Positions 9,301 through 16,466 of a stretch of 64,000 bases of DNA are shown in pieces; position 1 is the first letter of the stretch; each line of letters opens with the position of its first letter. The notes beneath the pieces were generated by a model. The model was given only the letters and a program-made list of their open reading frames with translations, did not search any database and had not been told where the DNA came from. Made by a program: the position numbers and the translations under genes. Source of the stretch: an uncultured Oscillospiraceae bacterium (GTDB taxonomy: Bacteria > Bacillota > Clostridia > Oscillospirales > Acutalibacteraceae); assembly GCA_900547105.1 (NCBI GenBank), contig URFL01000004.1, positions 1 through 64,000 of the forward strand, written 5' to 3'.

Positions 9301-9726
9301 AAATGACGAAATCGCGCTCTCGCTACCAGACATCGCCTTACGGAATGTTGGTTCTAGGCGTTCCACGCTCGAGCCGACACCGTCAATCTGTTTTTGCAAA
9401 TTTGAAGCCCTTTGTGTGCTGCCGACTATGCCAACCTCTGGGGGCTTAATGTCACTTGAGGCCTGTTCCGCATTGCGTAACTCTTCCATAGCGGCTTCCA
9501 AGTCCTTAACCTGCGCTTCCAGCGACGCAATCTGTGTCTCTGCACCACCAGTATCCACTTCTGGCGTAATTGGCCGCGTAAACAGCTCTGTCAAGGTGGA
9601 ACCGAGTGCTTTAATCTCATTCGACAAGGCCTTGATTGCGGCAAGCAGTTCCGAACTACCCGCCTTAAAGCCTTCAGAACTTAGCTCGGTATCAATAATA
9701 ATCGAACCATCAGCTTGTCCCGCCAT
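6325..9726 (-). CDS. Tail tape measure protein
   Basis: 1133 residues. The N-terminal third is coiled coil (long Glu/Lys/Gln-rich helices to about residue 260). A hydrophobic region follows at about 285-425, with membrane-like stretches (FALSLLGARGVYALLRKAV, LLGPIITKLINLVAQAVSYV). Next come DW-containing repeats (475-648) and Trp-periodic amphipathic repeats (765-887). By the general rule of about 0.15 nm per residue, the tail would be roughly 170 nm long. It follows the two tail-assembly chaperone genes, as expected. It sets tail length and probably inserts into the host membrane during DNA entry. Confidence 0.93.
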   Translation of the reverse strand: MAGQADGSIIIDTELSSEGFKAGSSELLAAIKALSNEIKALGSTLTELFTRPITPEVDTGGAETQIASLEAQVKDLEAAMEELRNAEQASSDIKPPEVGIVGSTQRASNLQKQIDGVGSSVERLEPTFRKAMSGSESAISSFDSKAGALENKITELQDKLGTIGKTKYPTQEYAALEAEIDKTGKKLESLLNKQERLQDLGVKKKSAQWQALAYDLDAVSQKYDKLLADKARAEASGAAFKLGSDTSQYAQMESALSAVQSRLAEMRDGVNQSANHMGRFASAARSAASFVGAAAKSAVGALSQGVRSAASGMAKMLFHSKQMNGQFSGLISNAKKFALSLLGARGVYALLRKAVSAYMAENEQLSNKLSACWSGIGNLLGPIITKLINLVAQAVSYVTSFLQLFGAFGKSSVKAINNAGSAASGSAKELKRQLASFDELNVLSDSSGSDKSKKGGSNAELPAVELPDWVKMMTDQIKSGDWAGAATTLTTKLNGMVASVDWAGIGDKIGEFLNGALTFLATAILTFDWYALGKDLATGINHIIQNVDWANLGVVLGAKFIILIEGLGGLFSTLDWAGLGKALADAFMGLWNSIDWVQAAKTVSDGVIGVLTSIGTIIKNVDWQKLGHDVATFIANIDWSGVSDALFNGLGAALGGLVAFLWGLIEDAWNSVVDWWYDTAFEDGKFTMSGLLEGIWNGIKNIGSWIYDHIFKPFIDGFKSIFGIASPSKVMAEQGNFIIQGLLNGITGAWGSITSFFSSALSTVCSAIRSAWSKVKSWTSEAWSKIKSTIGSAWDGIKSGVSSGLSAVKSGVSTAWGNIKSWTSEKWGSIKASLSSTWDSIKSKSSSTWNGIKSTIGGAWNGIKSGASSAWNGISSSLSNTWSKIKSNASQAFSLIKQTIQNKGWSGVGSNICKGISDGISSGWKWLKKTTGDLANGLVKSVKSFLGIHSPSRVFRDEVGVNIGLGVGEGVERSESSVLRSVSSVADAIANEFNSGDYPIKGIVPTGEINGALDNFTGKITDSFSSMLDRLQTIAESVTFIAPGIVTGAIPYRAAAAASSGSGTDVSATIEASNDELVNVVTQVVTNATASIVSAIQTYSSTTVNLDKHSLADAVIQEINRRTRSMNKSPLLG
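7065..7430 (-). repeat. Trp-periodic 11-residue repeats in tape measure protein
   Basis: About eleven consecutive units of roughly 33 bp code for a Trp every 11 residues: SAWSKVKSWTSEAWSKIKST, SAWDGIKSG, TAWGNIKSW, STWDSIKSK, STWNGIKST, GAWNGIKSG, SAWNGISSS. Bases differ between units while the Trp-x-x-Ile-Lys-Ser pattern stays, so the repeat is kept at protein level. Similar repeats occur in other tape measure proteins. Confidence 0.8.
7780..8300 (-). repeat. DWAxLG-type repeats in tape measure protein
   Basis: Five or six copies of an Asp-Trp-(Ala/Tyr/Ser)-x-(Leu/Ile/Val)-Gly motif (GDWAGAATTL, VDWAGIGDKI, FDWYALGKDL, VDWANLGVVL, LDWAGLGKAL, IDWVQAAKTV, VDWQKLGHDV, IDWSGVSDAL), each starting a hydrophobic helix. 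Units are about 30-40 residues. They may package as helices along the tail lumen. Confidence 0.75.
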
Positions 9727-9744
9727 TTAACCACCTTCTCCCCC

Positions 9745-10308
9745 TTAACCGAGTAGCGCGTTAAGTTTTTCTTTTTCCATCTGCTCATCCTCAGACAGCT
9801 TCGTTTTAAGAACACAGATGTTTTTATTGGAGTTCCAGAACTCCCGCTCCCATTTTTCCAACTTTTTGCCTTTGGCTTTTTTAAGACGAATGCTAAGCAC
9901 ATTGGAAAAAACGCCGTCCGAAATCTCCATATAGTAGCCCATAAAGGTCCACCAATGGATGTACTCCGCAGACCGTGTTTCTGTTCCCGCCACTTTATTG
10001 ATCGCCGGAAACATAATGGGGGCATCTTGTTCCCAATCCATAACACGCGCTAACGGTTTTGTCTCATCTCCATCGTTACCGCAATCGATAAAATGGATTG
10101 CTGCGTTAAACGCCGCTTCGTAGTCCTGCTGCGGAATTCTACCGAAATCCACATAGAAGATAAACAGACAGATGTACACCTTTTCGTTTTCCTCTAGATC
10201 CGGATCGGAAAAAGCTGTAACGATCTTGAGAATATCTCGAAAATCAGTCCGGATATCATAATCAACGCCATTCACCTTGACCGTCCGGGGCAATTCGCCA
10301 ACCATCAC
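9745..10308 (-). CDS. Tail assembly chaperone, phage Gp15 family
   Basis: 187 residues, starting GTG-ATG at 10308/10305 and overlapping the stop of the previous gene. It has the Gp15-type layout: VNGVDYDIRTDFRDILKI at the N-terminus, a helical middle, and EYIHWWTFMGYYMEI followed by a charged helix ending in EKEKLNALLG. Gp15 proteins act as the second (GT-like) tail chaperone that guides tube assembly around the tape measure. A -1 frameshift from the upstream gene could make a fusion, because the junction carries AAAAAG just before the stop. Confidence 0.82.
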   Translation of the reverse strand: MMVGELPRTVKVNGVDYDIRTDFRDILKIVTAFSDPDLEENEKVYICLFIFYVDFGRIPQQDYEAAFNAAIHFIDCGNDGDETKPLARVMDWEQDAPIMFPAINKVAGTETRSAEYIHWWTFMGYYMEISDGVFSNVLSIRLKKAKGKKLEKWEREFWNSNKNICVLKTKLSEDEQMEKEKLNALLG

Positions 10309-10820
10309 TTTTTACCGTTTTTGTGCTTGCCTGTGCGTGCAGCGTATCCGTGCGTGTACCGCTCCACGCGCGCGTTAACTTTTTTGACCTCGCGCGCGAA
10401 TTGTTGGGATATGTAACTGCCGACTGCAGCAAGCGCGGTTTCGCAGTAAAAGTGACCGTTAACCGGCGAAAAAGGGTGCATTTTGCCGAAAAAGGCCTCT
10501 GACATGTTACCCCCGAACAGCTTATCACACGCCTCGTACAAGCGGCGTTCTGCGTCCTTCAGGGCCGCAAATTCAGCGGCATCTTCGCCATCAACCGTGC
10601 CGTCTGATTTAATATCGATGTTTTCCAGAGGTGCGGTAATGCGATCAAAATCATCGGCCATTGCATTAAACCGATCAATGATGCCCATGTCGGTTGGACG
10701 AAAAAAGAACACCCCAATTTCTTCACCGATTTTGTTGCGGATAGGCACTTTAACGCTACCATCATCAACAATGATTTCGTTAAGACCCTGTTTGTTTTTG
10801 ATAATGTTGTTTTCTGCCAT
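10305..10820 (-). CDS. Tail assembly chaperone (first, G-like)
   Basis: 171 residues, ATG at 10820 after GGAGGCAAGCAAT. The N-terminal part is beta-rich (LNEIIVDDGSVKVPIRNKIG), followed by FRPTDMGIIDRFNAMADDF, an aspartate-rich middle and a basic C-terminus (TGKHKNGKK). Position between major tail protein and Gp15-family gene, size and layout match the first of the paired tail chaperones. The family resembles DUF6673 proteins, from memory only. Confidence 0.7.
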   Translation of the reverse strand: MAENNIIKNKQGLNEIIVDDGSVKVPIRNKIGEEIGVFFFRPTDMGIIDRFNAMADDFDRITAPLENIDIKSDGTVDGEDAAEFAALKDAERRLYEACDKLFGGNMSEAFFGKMHPFSPVNGHFYCETALAAVGSYISQQFAREVKKVNARVERYTHGYAARTGKHKNGKK

Positions 10821-10852
10821 ATTGCTTGCCTCCCATATAATGCAAAATGTGT

Positions 10853-10881
10853 GGGGCGGTCTTATTTATAAAGACCGCCCC
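10853..10881 (-). terminator. Hairpin after the major tail protein gene
   Basis: An 11-bp perfect stem (10853-10863 pairs with 10871-10881) with a 7-nt loop, mostly GC. On the transcribed minus strand it is followed by a weak U-rich stretch (ACACATTTT). It probably acts as an attenuator or RNA stabiliser that keeps the abundant major tail message above the chaperone and tape measure messages. Confidence 0.6.
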
Positions 10882-10898
10882 TTCCCCAAGCGCCGCCT

Positions 10899-11381
10899 TT
10901 AGTCGTCTCCTTTAGGGGTAAAGGTTTTGGTGGTCATGTCAAAAGTGCCCTTGACACGATTACCCGCGTTATACACAGAGAACGGAATCTGGACGCCGGA
11001 GGTGTCACCACCAACAGAGTTCGGAACCACCCAAACGTCTTCACGGTACGCCCACTCGACGGTACCACTGGCATTGAGCAGTACATCTACTTTAGTGGTG
11101 ACGCAGTCATCGCCGGTTTTACGCTCATTCGCGATTTCCGCCAATTTTTCAAACAGCGGGTCTCCCGTATAAGCATAGAACGGGTCCACTTCGGATTGTA
11201 CCTCGTAGCCGTTGTGCTGAACATTTTGTTCACCCAAAATGTTCTTGTTTACCTCAACATCAGGGTTGAGTTCTTCGTTGTATTCCTCCAGATCCTTGCC
11301 CAAACGAGTATAACTCGGGGTCGAGGAACTAAAGGCCGCATCAATAAAATGTGCGAGATATTTGCGTTCGATTTTTGCCAT
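10899..11381 (-). CDS. Major tail (tube) protein
   Basis: 160 residues from ATG at 11381, chosen because AAGGAG lies in front of it; the longer upstream frame has no site. Beta-rich sequence with segments AKIERKYLAHFIDAAFSS, DCVTTKVDVLLNASGTVEWA and VKGTFDMTTKTFTPKGD, typical of Gram-positive siphovirus tube proteins. It lies between head-tail joining genes and tail chaperones. A hairpin follows it, as is usual for this highly expressed gene. Confidence 0.8.
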   Translation of the reverse strand: MAKIERKYLAHFIDAAFSSSTPSYTRLGKDLEEYNEELNPDVEVNKNILGEQNVQHNGYEVQSEVDPFYAYTGDPLFEKLAEIANERKTGDDCVTTKVDVLLNASGTVEWAYREDVWVVPNSVGGDTSGVQIPFSVYNAGNRVKGTFDMTTKTFTPKGDD

Positions 11382-11394
11382 AATGCTCAGCTCC

Positions 11395-11895
11395 TTATTT
11401 GTCAAATTCGTTTTCGTAGTTGAGCCGCGCTGTAATAATCCAGTCCTCGATACCATCCTGATAAGCGGCGTTAATATATGCCGATGAGGTGCGATCAATA
11501 GATTTTATAACGCGGTTACCCGACTCCAACGCCGGATAGTTGTTAAGATGGAACACCTTCCCTTTAAGCGTAACTGGCTGCTGTTCGAGCCATTTGCCCA
11601 AGGTATCAAGATATTCTTTGATGCGCATACGCTGCGCATCCGTTTTGGGCGCAGCGCGATATATTACGCTGAATGGATACAAACAAGCCTGTTTAACGTG
11701 ACCGGTTACATCCTCCACCTTGCTTTGCATCGCGGCGCCCGTAGTCGGGAAAAAACCGATACCGGAGGCGTCAGAAAGCGTGGCAAATAGAATGTGTTGC
11801 CGATCAGACAGCCCCGGGAATCTGTTGAGCAGGTCCAAAAGAACCTTACTGACGGCCTCAGATCCGTCAATATCGATAACCGTTTTTGACGGCAT
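11395..11895 (-). CDS. Tail terminator / minor capsid-type joining protein
   Basis: 166 residues with GGAGG before the ATG. It contains DRQHILFATLSDASGIGFFPTTGAA, ACLYPFSVIYRAAPKTDAQR and a helix LGKWLEQQPVTLKGK. The strand pattern (a measurable property domain with internal YPFSVIYR) and the slot just before the tube gene match tail terminator proteins, also called minor capsid 3-type proteins in streptococcal phages. It would stop tube growth and join tail to head. Confidence 0.65.
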   Translation of the reverse strand: MPSKTVIDIDGSEAVSKVLLDLLNRFPGLSDRQHILFATLSDASGIGFFPTTGAAMQSKVEDVTGHVKQACLYPFSVIYRAAPKTDAQRMRIKEYLDTLGKWLEQQPVTLKGKVFHLNNYPALESGNRVIKSIDRTSSAYINAAYQDGIEDWIITARLNYENEFDK

Positions 11896-11897
11896 GG

Positions 11898-12356
11898 TTA
11901 TTTACCTCCGATTTTCTCCTTTACACCGGCAATCCAGAATTGCTGGTTTTGCTCCTTAGCGTGTTCAAACCATTGCGGAACGGCCTGTGGGTTGGAATAT
12001 TTCAGTGGCCTGTCAGTGGCAACGAGCTTCGCGCCCTTGCGGAAACGCAGGACGTATTCACCTGGGCCTGTAGGGATTTTGCGGGGGCCTTTGCCAGTTA
12101 CGGAATCCACCATGACCTTACCGCCGTACTGGTAGCGCGCATAGGGACCGGGGAAAACCACTTTTTTTCCGTCATCCTCCGTGTGGGAACGCTGCTGCAA
12201 GCTGCCGGTCAGCAGCGGCATACAGGCTTTACAGTCCTCTAGCACACGATCACCCAGCCATTGCTGCGCCTCGCGCATACGCCGATCAAGCGCACGCAAG
12301 TCAACAGTGACATGTACGCCACCGTCAGAGTAAGAGATTTTCGGAAAGTTAGACAT
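11898..12356 (-). CDS. Head-tail connector, gp10/minor capsid 2-like
   Basis: 152 residues. It shows the characteristic order of this family: a helix with WLGDRVLEDCKACMPLLTGSLQQRS, then KKVVFPGPYARYQYGG, then a basic loop, and a C-terminal helix PQWFEHAKEQNQQFWIAG. Proteins like this (HK97 gp10, minor capsid protein 2) join the connector to the tail. The ATG follows GGAGGACGGTA and abuts the preceding stop. Confidence 0.75.
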   Translation of the reverse strand: MSNFPKISYSDGGVHVTVDLRALDRRMREAQQWLGDRVLEDCKACMPLLTGSLQQRSHTEDDGKKVVFPGPYARYQYGGKVMVDSVTGKGPRKIPTGPGEYVLRFRKGAKLVATDRPLKYSNPQAVPQWFEHAKEQNQQFWIAGVKEKIGGK

Positions 12357-12790
12357 TACCGTCCTCCAATCTCGAAGTGCGGGAGGAGGCTGTAGAAACC
12401 TGCGGAGCTTATCAGATAGACGCCGTCGCGCTCCGCGTTCAAAGCTTGATACAGGCCCTCGTCGTAGTCATCGTCGGTCAGTGGTTCAGTGTCGGGCCAC
12501 GCACCCGCAAAAACAAAATCACACTCCGGGGCGAAGGTGATATGCTGCACTGGATTTTCGCAGCGGGCATATTCCTTCGGCCCTGTATAGCTTTTCGCTC
12601 CTGCATCGGTCGGGACGCATTTATCTGCCGTGCAGTGGATGATAATGTCCACGGCGTCGGCGTTGTTGTCCCCCGCAGTTGTTGCACTGTTGGCTCTCGT
12701 GACCAACAGGTCAGCGTCAGAGATGACGGACGGGAACCAACGTCCGGACGCGGCGTGGTAATTAAAAACCGTTATCGTGTCACGGTACAT
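12356..12790 (-). CDS. Head-tail joining protein
   Basis: 144 residues from ATG at 12790 (GGAGGTGTTGGGC in front). The first residues (MYRDTITVFNYHAASGRWFPS) and the beta-rich body with several cysteines (IIHCTADKCVPT, CENPVQHITFAPECDFVF) resemble small minor capsid/stopper-type proteins in this slot of Gram-positive phages. It overlaps the upstream connector gene by 11 nt. Function is inferred mainly from position. Confidence 0.62.
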   Translation of the reverse strand: MYRDTITVFNYHAASGRWFPSVISDADLLVTRANSATTAGDNNADAVDIIIHCTADKCVPTDAGAKSYTGPKEYARCENPVQHITFAPECDFVFAGAWPDTEPLTDDDYDEGLYQALNAERDGVYLISSAGFYSLLPHFEIGGR

Positions 12791-13250
12791 GCCCAACACC
12801 TCCCGCATACAGCAGATTGACGCCGTGCGCGTCTGGGACATTCGCCAAATACTGTGCGGCAACGCTGCTGATCAGACTTGTTTGCGCCTCTGCGCTTGTC
12901 GCAGCGGCTGCGTAAACGGAGCTGTTCGCTCCACCAGACGAAAAGGAAATGGATTCCCGTCCAGATGAGATGGACGCGACAGCTCCGTAGTAGCTTCCGT
13001 CTTCCGCTTCCCGCGCAGATGATGCCCTCCGCTGGACGTCAACCCAGTAGAGCGTTTCAGCGATGGCACAAACAGCCTTCTTGACTTTGGCGACGTGGGC
13101 CTCCACGGTAGGGAACGCGAATGTAAGCCGCCCAAAGGTAATTGCATCAAGCTCATCGCTGGCGCGTTCAAGCCATTTTGGGGCAGTTTCCTCGGTCAAC
13201 GTGTCTCCGAAGTAGTCGAAGACATAAAAAGTAAAGTCTGTGTATGCCAT
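12780..13250 (-). CDS. Head-tail connector, gp6-like adaptor
   Basis: 156 residues. It begins MAYTDFTFYVFDYFGDTL, then has a helical FGRLTFAFPTVEAHVAKVKKAVCAIAETLYW core and an Ala/Ser-rich tail. The four-helix gp6/gp15-like adaptor proteins that bind under the portal have this arrangement. A site AAGGGGG precedes the ATG. It comes directly after the capsid and a small ORF, the usual order capsid, adaptor, stopper. Confidence 0.68.
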   Translation of the reverse strand: MAYTDFTFYVFDYFGDTLTEETAPKWLERASDELDAITFGRLTFAFPTVEAHVAKVKKAVCAIAETLYWVDVQRRASSAREAEDGSYYGAVASISSGRESISFSSGGANSSVYAAAATSAEAQTSLISSVAAQYLANVPDAHGVNLLYAGGVGHVP

Positions 13251-13262
13251 ATCAGTGCCCCC

Positions 13263-13466
13263 TTAGTCTTCCCGCACCTCGGCGACTGCGCACGGTCCGG
13301 ACTCGGTAGGCCTCTTTCGACGCTTACCCTCCGCCTTCGCGGGCGCAGGTTCGACCGCAGGAACGATTTCTACGGCCTCATAGATAGTCGACCGCTGCAT
13401 CAGCTCAATGCTGGTGTCGTCGGTAGCCACTACGATATTGCCCGATTTCAGATTACGAAACAACAT
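13263..13466 (-). CDS. Small protein after major capsid gene, unknown function
   Basis: 67 residues: a compact N-terminal domain (LFRNLKSGNIVVATDDTSIELMQRSTIYEAVEIVP) followed by an Ala/Pro/Lys-rich tail with a basic KRRKRP cluster. Good ribosome site AAGGAGGG. Many phages encode a short beta-hairpin protein here; it may be a capsid decoration or head fibre protein. No firm family. Confidence 0.6.
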   Translation of the reverse strand: MLFRNLKSGNIVVATDDTSIELMQRSTIYEAVEIVPAVEPAPAKAEGKRRKRPTESGPCAVAEVRED

Positions 13467-13484
13467 AGAAGCACCCTCCTTGCA

Positions 13485-14444
13485 TCAAGCCATGGTGTAA
13501 TAGGTCCCACTGGCAAACGTGGAGCTGGTGACGGAGGCGGCAGTGTACACGCCGTTGGCCTCAGTGTAATACTGGGTACCTTCGGCAAAGGCCTCCGCCT
13601 TGGTGAACACACCGGGCTTGAAAATCAGGTCAGGCATGACAACGGTGGTACCGTAGTGATAGAACAGCTCGACGCCATAGGCGTTGGACAGGGGGACCTT
13701 CTCGGCGGCGTACTGATCAGCCATGATGGGCTGCGCAACAGCGCCTTCGACCACGATCAGATAGTTGCAGCCCGTGGGGAGATGGACGCAACTATGCGCA
13801 CGGACGCCGTGCCACGCGAGGAACTCCTCGGCAGCGGTATCCACGCTCGCGTTGTTGGTCTGTCTATCGAGATCATTACGGATCATGCCGTAATATTTCG
13901 GGGACAGAACCAGATGCATCATGGAGCGCGGTACGCCATCCACAAAATCGTTCTGGGTGGTTTCGCACTCTTGGATGATAGCTTCCAGCTCGTCGGAGAT
14001 GGTCTTGTAAGCGGACAGGTTCAGCGCAGTAGCCTTACTGGCCGCAGCGGCAAAAAACGCGTTGTCCAGTTCAGCGGCCATACGCAGAATATGGTTTGCG
14101 GCGCGACGGTCCAAAACGCCGTCAACACCGTACAAGCGGACATCCTTCTGCTCCAGCTCCTCGACGATCTCGCGGTCGGTATCGATAGCAACGGTAACGG
14201 GTTTGGCCTTCACGGCGTCGCCTTTACCAGCGGTGCGCGCAGTGCCGTAATTTTTGGGGGTGGCGTTCACAAAGCGCTTGGCTTCGACGGTGCCGGAAAC
14301 GGGGTCGCCGGACAGATCCATGTTTTTCATGGAACCGGAAATCAGCGCTTTCTGGACGCCCTCAATGGTTTTGCCATACAGTTCGGCAAGATACTCTTTG
14401 CCATCACTTTCCAGCAAGATGTTCAGTGCAGTAATACGAGGCAT
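13485..14444 (-). CDS. Major capsid protein
   Basis: 319 residues, directly after a GP20-type scaffold gene. The sequence has features of HK97-fold capsids of this group: an N-arm with a SMKNMDLSGDP segment, EIVEELEQKDVRLYGVDGVLDRRAANHI, the FFAAAASKA helix, and a P-domain-like LVLSPKYYGMIRND. There is no N-terminal protease signature and no protease gene, so the scaffold probably leaves without maturation by a phage protease. The C-terminus is Ser/Thr/Tyr-rich (YYTEANGVYTAASV...), perhaps an Ig-like or carbohydrate-binding extension. Confidence 0.85.
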   Translation of the reverse strand: MPRITALNILLESDGKEYLAELYGKTIEGVQKALISGSMKNMDLSGDPVSGTVEAKRFVNATPKNYGTARTAGKGDAVKAKPVTVAIDTDREIVEELEQKDVRLYGVDGVLDRRAANHILRMAAELDNAFFAAAASKATALNLSAYKTISDELEAIIQECETTQNDFVDGVPRSMMHLVLSPKYYGMIRNDLDRQTNNASVDTAAEEFLAWHGVRAHSCVHLPTGCNYLIVVEGAVAQPIMADQYAAEKVPLSNAYGVELFYHYGTTVVMPDLIFKPGVFTKAEAFAEGTQYYTEANGVYTAASVTSSTFASGTYYTMA

Positions 14445-14463
14445 AGTTCATACTCCTTTTTAA

Positions 14464-15057
14464 TTAGAAAATTTTGGGCGGGGTGTACTTTTCAGAGCCA
14501 GACTCGGGGTCGCCCACGGGCCCCGTAAAAGCAGGCGCCTTTTCCTTCTGCTTTGCCGCCTTTTCTGCAGCAGCCTTCTCCTCGGCGGTCAGGTAAAGAC
14601 CAGCGTCTTTCTGCTTAGCGGCTTTCATAAAGTCGTCAAAGCCGAAAAACGCGCCGTCCTTCCACGTCAAGCCAGCATCCGAAGACATACATTCGGACAT
14701 AAGGGCCGTGCGTGCAAAGGGGGATGTGACGCCATACGCGTCTAGCTTCTTGGTGATCCAGTCCTTCTGGTCACGCTGCGTGATTTCGCGGGCGAATTTC
14801 TTCTCAGCGTCCTCCGCCTGCGTCTTGTAGGTCTGGATTTCCTGCTGAATCTGCTGCGGGTCGATGCCCTCAAACTTCTTCAGTGTGGTTTCGGCAGTAT
14901 CGAGGCGGGTTTTCAGACCGTCGCGCTCTGCCATGAGGTCTGCAATGGCTTGATCCTTGGTAGCCTTCGCGGCCTCAACGTCTTTTCCGTTGAGCGCGAA
15001 CACCTGCTTGACCTGATCTTCATTCAGCCCCAGTGCGGTCAGTTCTTCGGTTTTCAT
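14464..15057 (-). CDS. Capsid scaffolding protein, GP20 family
   Basis: 197 residues from ATG at 15057, preceded by AGGAGGTTACCT; a longer frame upstream has no start site. Typical GP20 pattern: MKTEELTALGLNEDQVKQVFALNG at the N-terminus, a long acidic coiled coil (DLMAERDGLKTRLDTAETTL, QQIQQEIQTYKTQAEDAEKK), then ITQRDQKDWITKKLDAYGV and FARTALMSECM. The Lys/Ala-rich C-terminus ends in YTPPKIF. It assembles the procapsid and is then expelled. It lies just upstream of the major capsid gene. Confidence 0.9.
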   Translation of the reverse strand: MKTEELTALGLNEDQVKQVFALNGKDVEAAKATKDQAIADLMAERDGLKTRLDTAETTLKKFEGIDPQQIQQEIQTYKTQAEDAEKKFAREITQRDQKDWITKKLDAYGVTSPFARTALMSECMSSDAGLTWKDGAFFGFDDFMKAAKQKDAGLYLTAEEKAAAEKAAKQKEKAPAFTGPVGDPESGSEKYTPPKIF

Positions 15058-15196
15058 AGGTAACCTCCTGTATAACGGCATTAGCAGATATTTAAGACGT
15101 TGCAGCGTCTGGCCGTTTTCGGCATTATTAGGACTGCCGATAGTCCAGTTTTGTACCCCCGCCGGAGTTGCACCGGCAATACTGGAGGGGCATAGA

Positions 15197-15241
15197 AAAG
15201 CAGAGCTCCACAGCGCCGGAATGGGGCTGTAAAGCTCTGCT
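15197..15241 (-). terminator. Intrinsic terminator/attenuator between minor capsid and scaffold genes
   Basis: An inverted repeat (about 15200-15215 with 15225-15240: AGCAGAGCT and AGCTCTGCT plus an inner ACAGC/GCTGT) is followed by TTTTCT on the minus strand. It may lower read-through from the portal/minor capsid message so that scaffold and capsid are made from a separate transcript. The rest of the 194-bp gap (15058-15251) shows no convincing gene. Confidence 0.65.
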
Positions 15242-15251
15242 TTGCGATTAT

Positions 15252-16454
15252 TTATTTGTTGCGGGCGGCGGCAATAGATTTTCTCGCGTCCTCCCGCGTC
15301 CATTTTGCAATCTGAATGCGGTCGGGGAGACGCTTCAGACCGTGGTCCTCACAGAACCGGTTGTAGCCCAAATTCTGCTTTTCCAGCAGCTTTGCCGTTC
15401 GCGTGTACTGCGCTTCGAGTGTAGCTTTTGCGTCTGCGTCCTCCGCCCCCTCAACGGCTGTGCGAAGTCCAACCAGCTTTGTTTTCGTCCGCCGGATGCG
15501 TGATTCCTTCCCGCGCTGCTTCTGGCTGAGGTCAAAGGCTTTCTTGTTTTCGTCCGCATCGAACTGCGCGTATGGATTGTGCCGTAGGTCGCCGGGGCCG
15601 AAGCTGTGGCGGCAGTTCCAGCCGCATAGACCCTCGCCGGTGCCATACCCTGTGGATTCCACGAAAATCGGTAGGTCAGGCGTTCGGCCCGTCCGGCTGT
15701 AGAATTTGCCCTGCCACCAGAAGTGGTTTCCGGGGTTTTGGCCGCCGTCGCCGTAGCGCGCACCGAGGTGCGCCGATACAAGCACAATGTCCCAGTCGCG
15801 TTCCTCCATGCCTTGAACGGCCATATTGCCGGACGCCTGTGCGACACCGGTACGAACAGCCCGCAGAACAGCGGTTTCGATGGTGTCAACGTGCCCGGTG
15901 GGGTAGATGACACGCGTTTGCGTGTCAACAATGCTGCTGACAGCCTCCTGTACGGCCCGCGTGTACGATGTTGCGCCGGACGCTACCTTGAAATGCGCGG
16001 TGTCCAGAGCTTTAAGTAGCTGCTGTTGGCTTGCGTGCGCGGTCGTGCGTGTGAAGTTATGGACGGTGCCCACCGTGCGCTGATAGGTGTCCTCAAGCAG
16101 CCGGATCATGCTCTCAGACTGTGCAAGTTCAATGCCCGCAAGCCCGTGATCGATGTAGAAATTGCTGTCGTAGGCAAGGGACTTGATACCGGCGTCCTCG
16201 AAGATGCGCTTGATCTCTGCGTCCGTTGCCTTTGTCCAGCGCTTGATTTCCCGCTGTACGGCGTCCAGATGACCACCCGCGGCTTGATAAACCTCAAGCT
16301 GCCATTCATCCGAGGCTGTGAGAAAAGCGCCCTCACCGTGCCCTAACCGCGCCATAACACGCCGGATAAGGTCGTTGGTGATCCACGCGTTCAGCTCGTC
16401 TATTTGCGGGTACAGGGTTTCGATGATGTCCAAAATCTGCTGAGGAGTCAGCAT
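15252..16454 (-). CDS. Phage minor capsid protein (min_cap2 family)
   Basis: 400 residues. The sequence follows the minor capsid 2 family: LTPQQILDIIETLYPQIDELN at the start, GDGGQNPGNHFWWQGKFYSR in the middle, the Cys/His segment TGYGTGEGLCGWNCRHSFGPG, and a basic C-terminal helix. Proteins of this class sit next to the portal and bind DNA or act in head assembly. The GLCGWNCRHS motif resembles the metal-binding part of Mu F-like head morphogenesis proteins. Confidence 0.9.
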   Translation of the reverse strand: MLTPQQILDIIETLYPQIDELNAWITNDLIRRVMARLGHGEGAFLTASDEWQLEVYQAAGGHLDAVQREIKRWTKATDAEIKRIFEDAGIKSLAYDSNFYIDHGLAGIELAQSESMIRLLEDTYQRTVGTVHNFTRTTAHASQQQLLKALDTAHFKVASGATSYTRAVQEAVSSIVDTQTRVIYPTGHVDTIETAVLRAVRTGVAQASGNMAVQGMEERDWDIVLVSAHLGARYGDGGQNPGNHFWWQGKFYSRTGRTPDLPIFVESTGYGTGEGLCGWNCRHSFGPGDLRHNPYAQFDADENKKAFDLSQKQRGKESRIRRTKTKLVGLRTAVEGAEDADAKATLEAQYTRTAKLLEKQNLGYNRFCEDHGLKRLPDRIQIAKWTREDARKSIAAARNK

Positions 16455-16466
16455 CTTCGCCGCCTC

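Noticed and set aside
13095..14528. Plus-strand open frame of 477 codons across the capsid region
   Set aside because: It is antisense to the major capsid and adjoining genes, has low-complexity composition from codon shadowing, and no ribosome site. The minus-strand frames explain the region fully.
15058..15251. Possible 21-residue ORF in the gap before the scaffold gene
   Set aside because: No ribosome site, no context and the terminator lies within or next to it. Not enough to call a gene.
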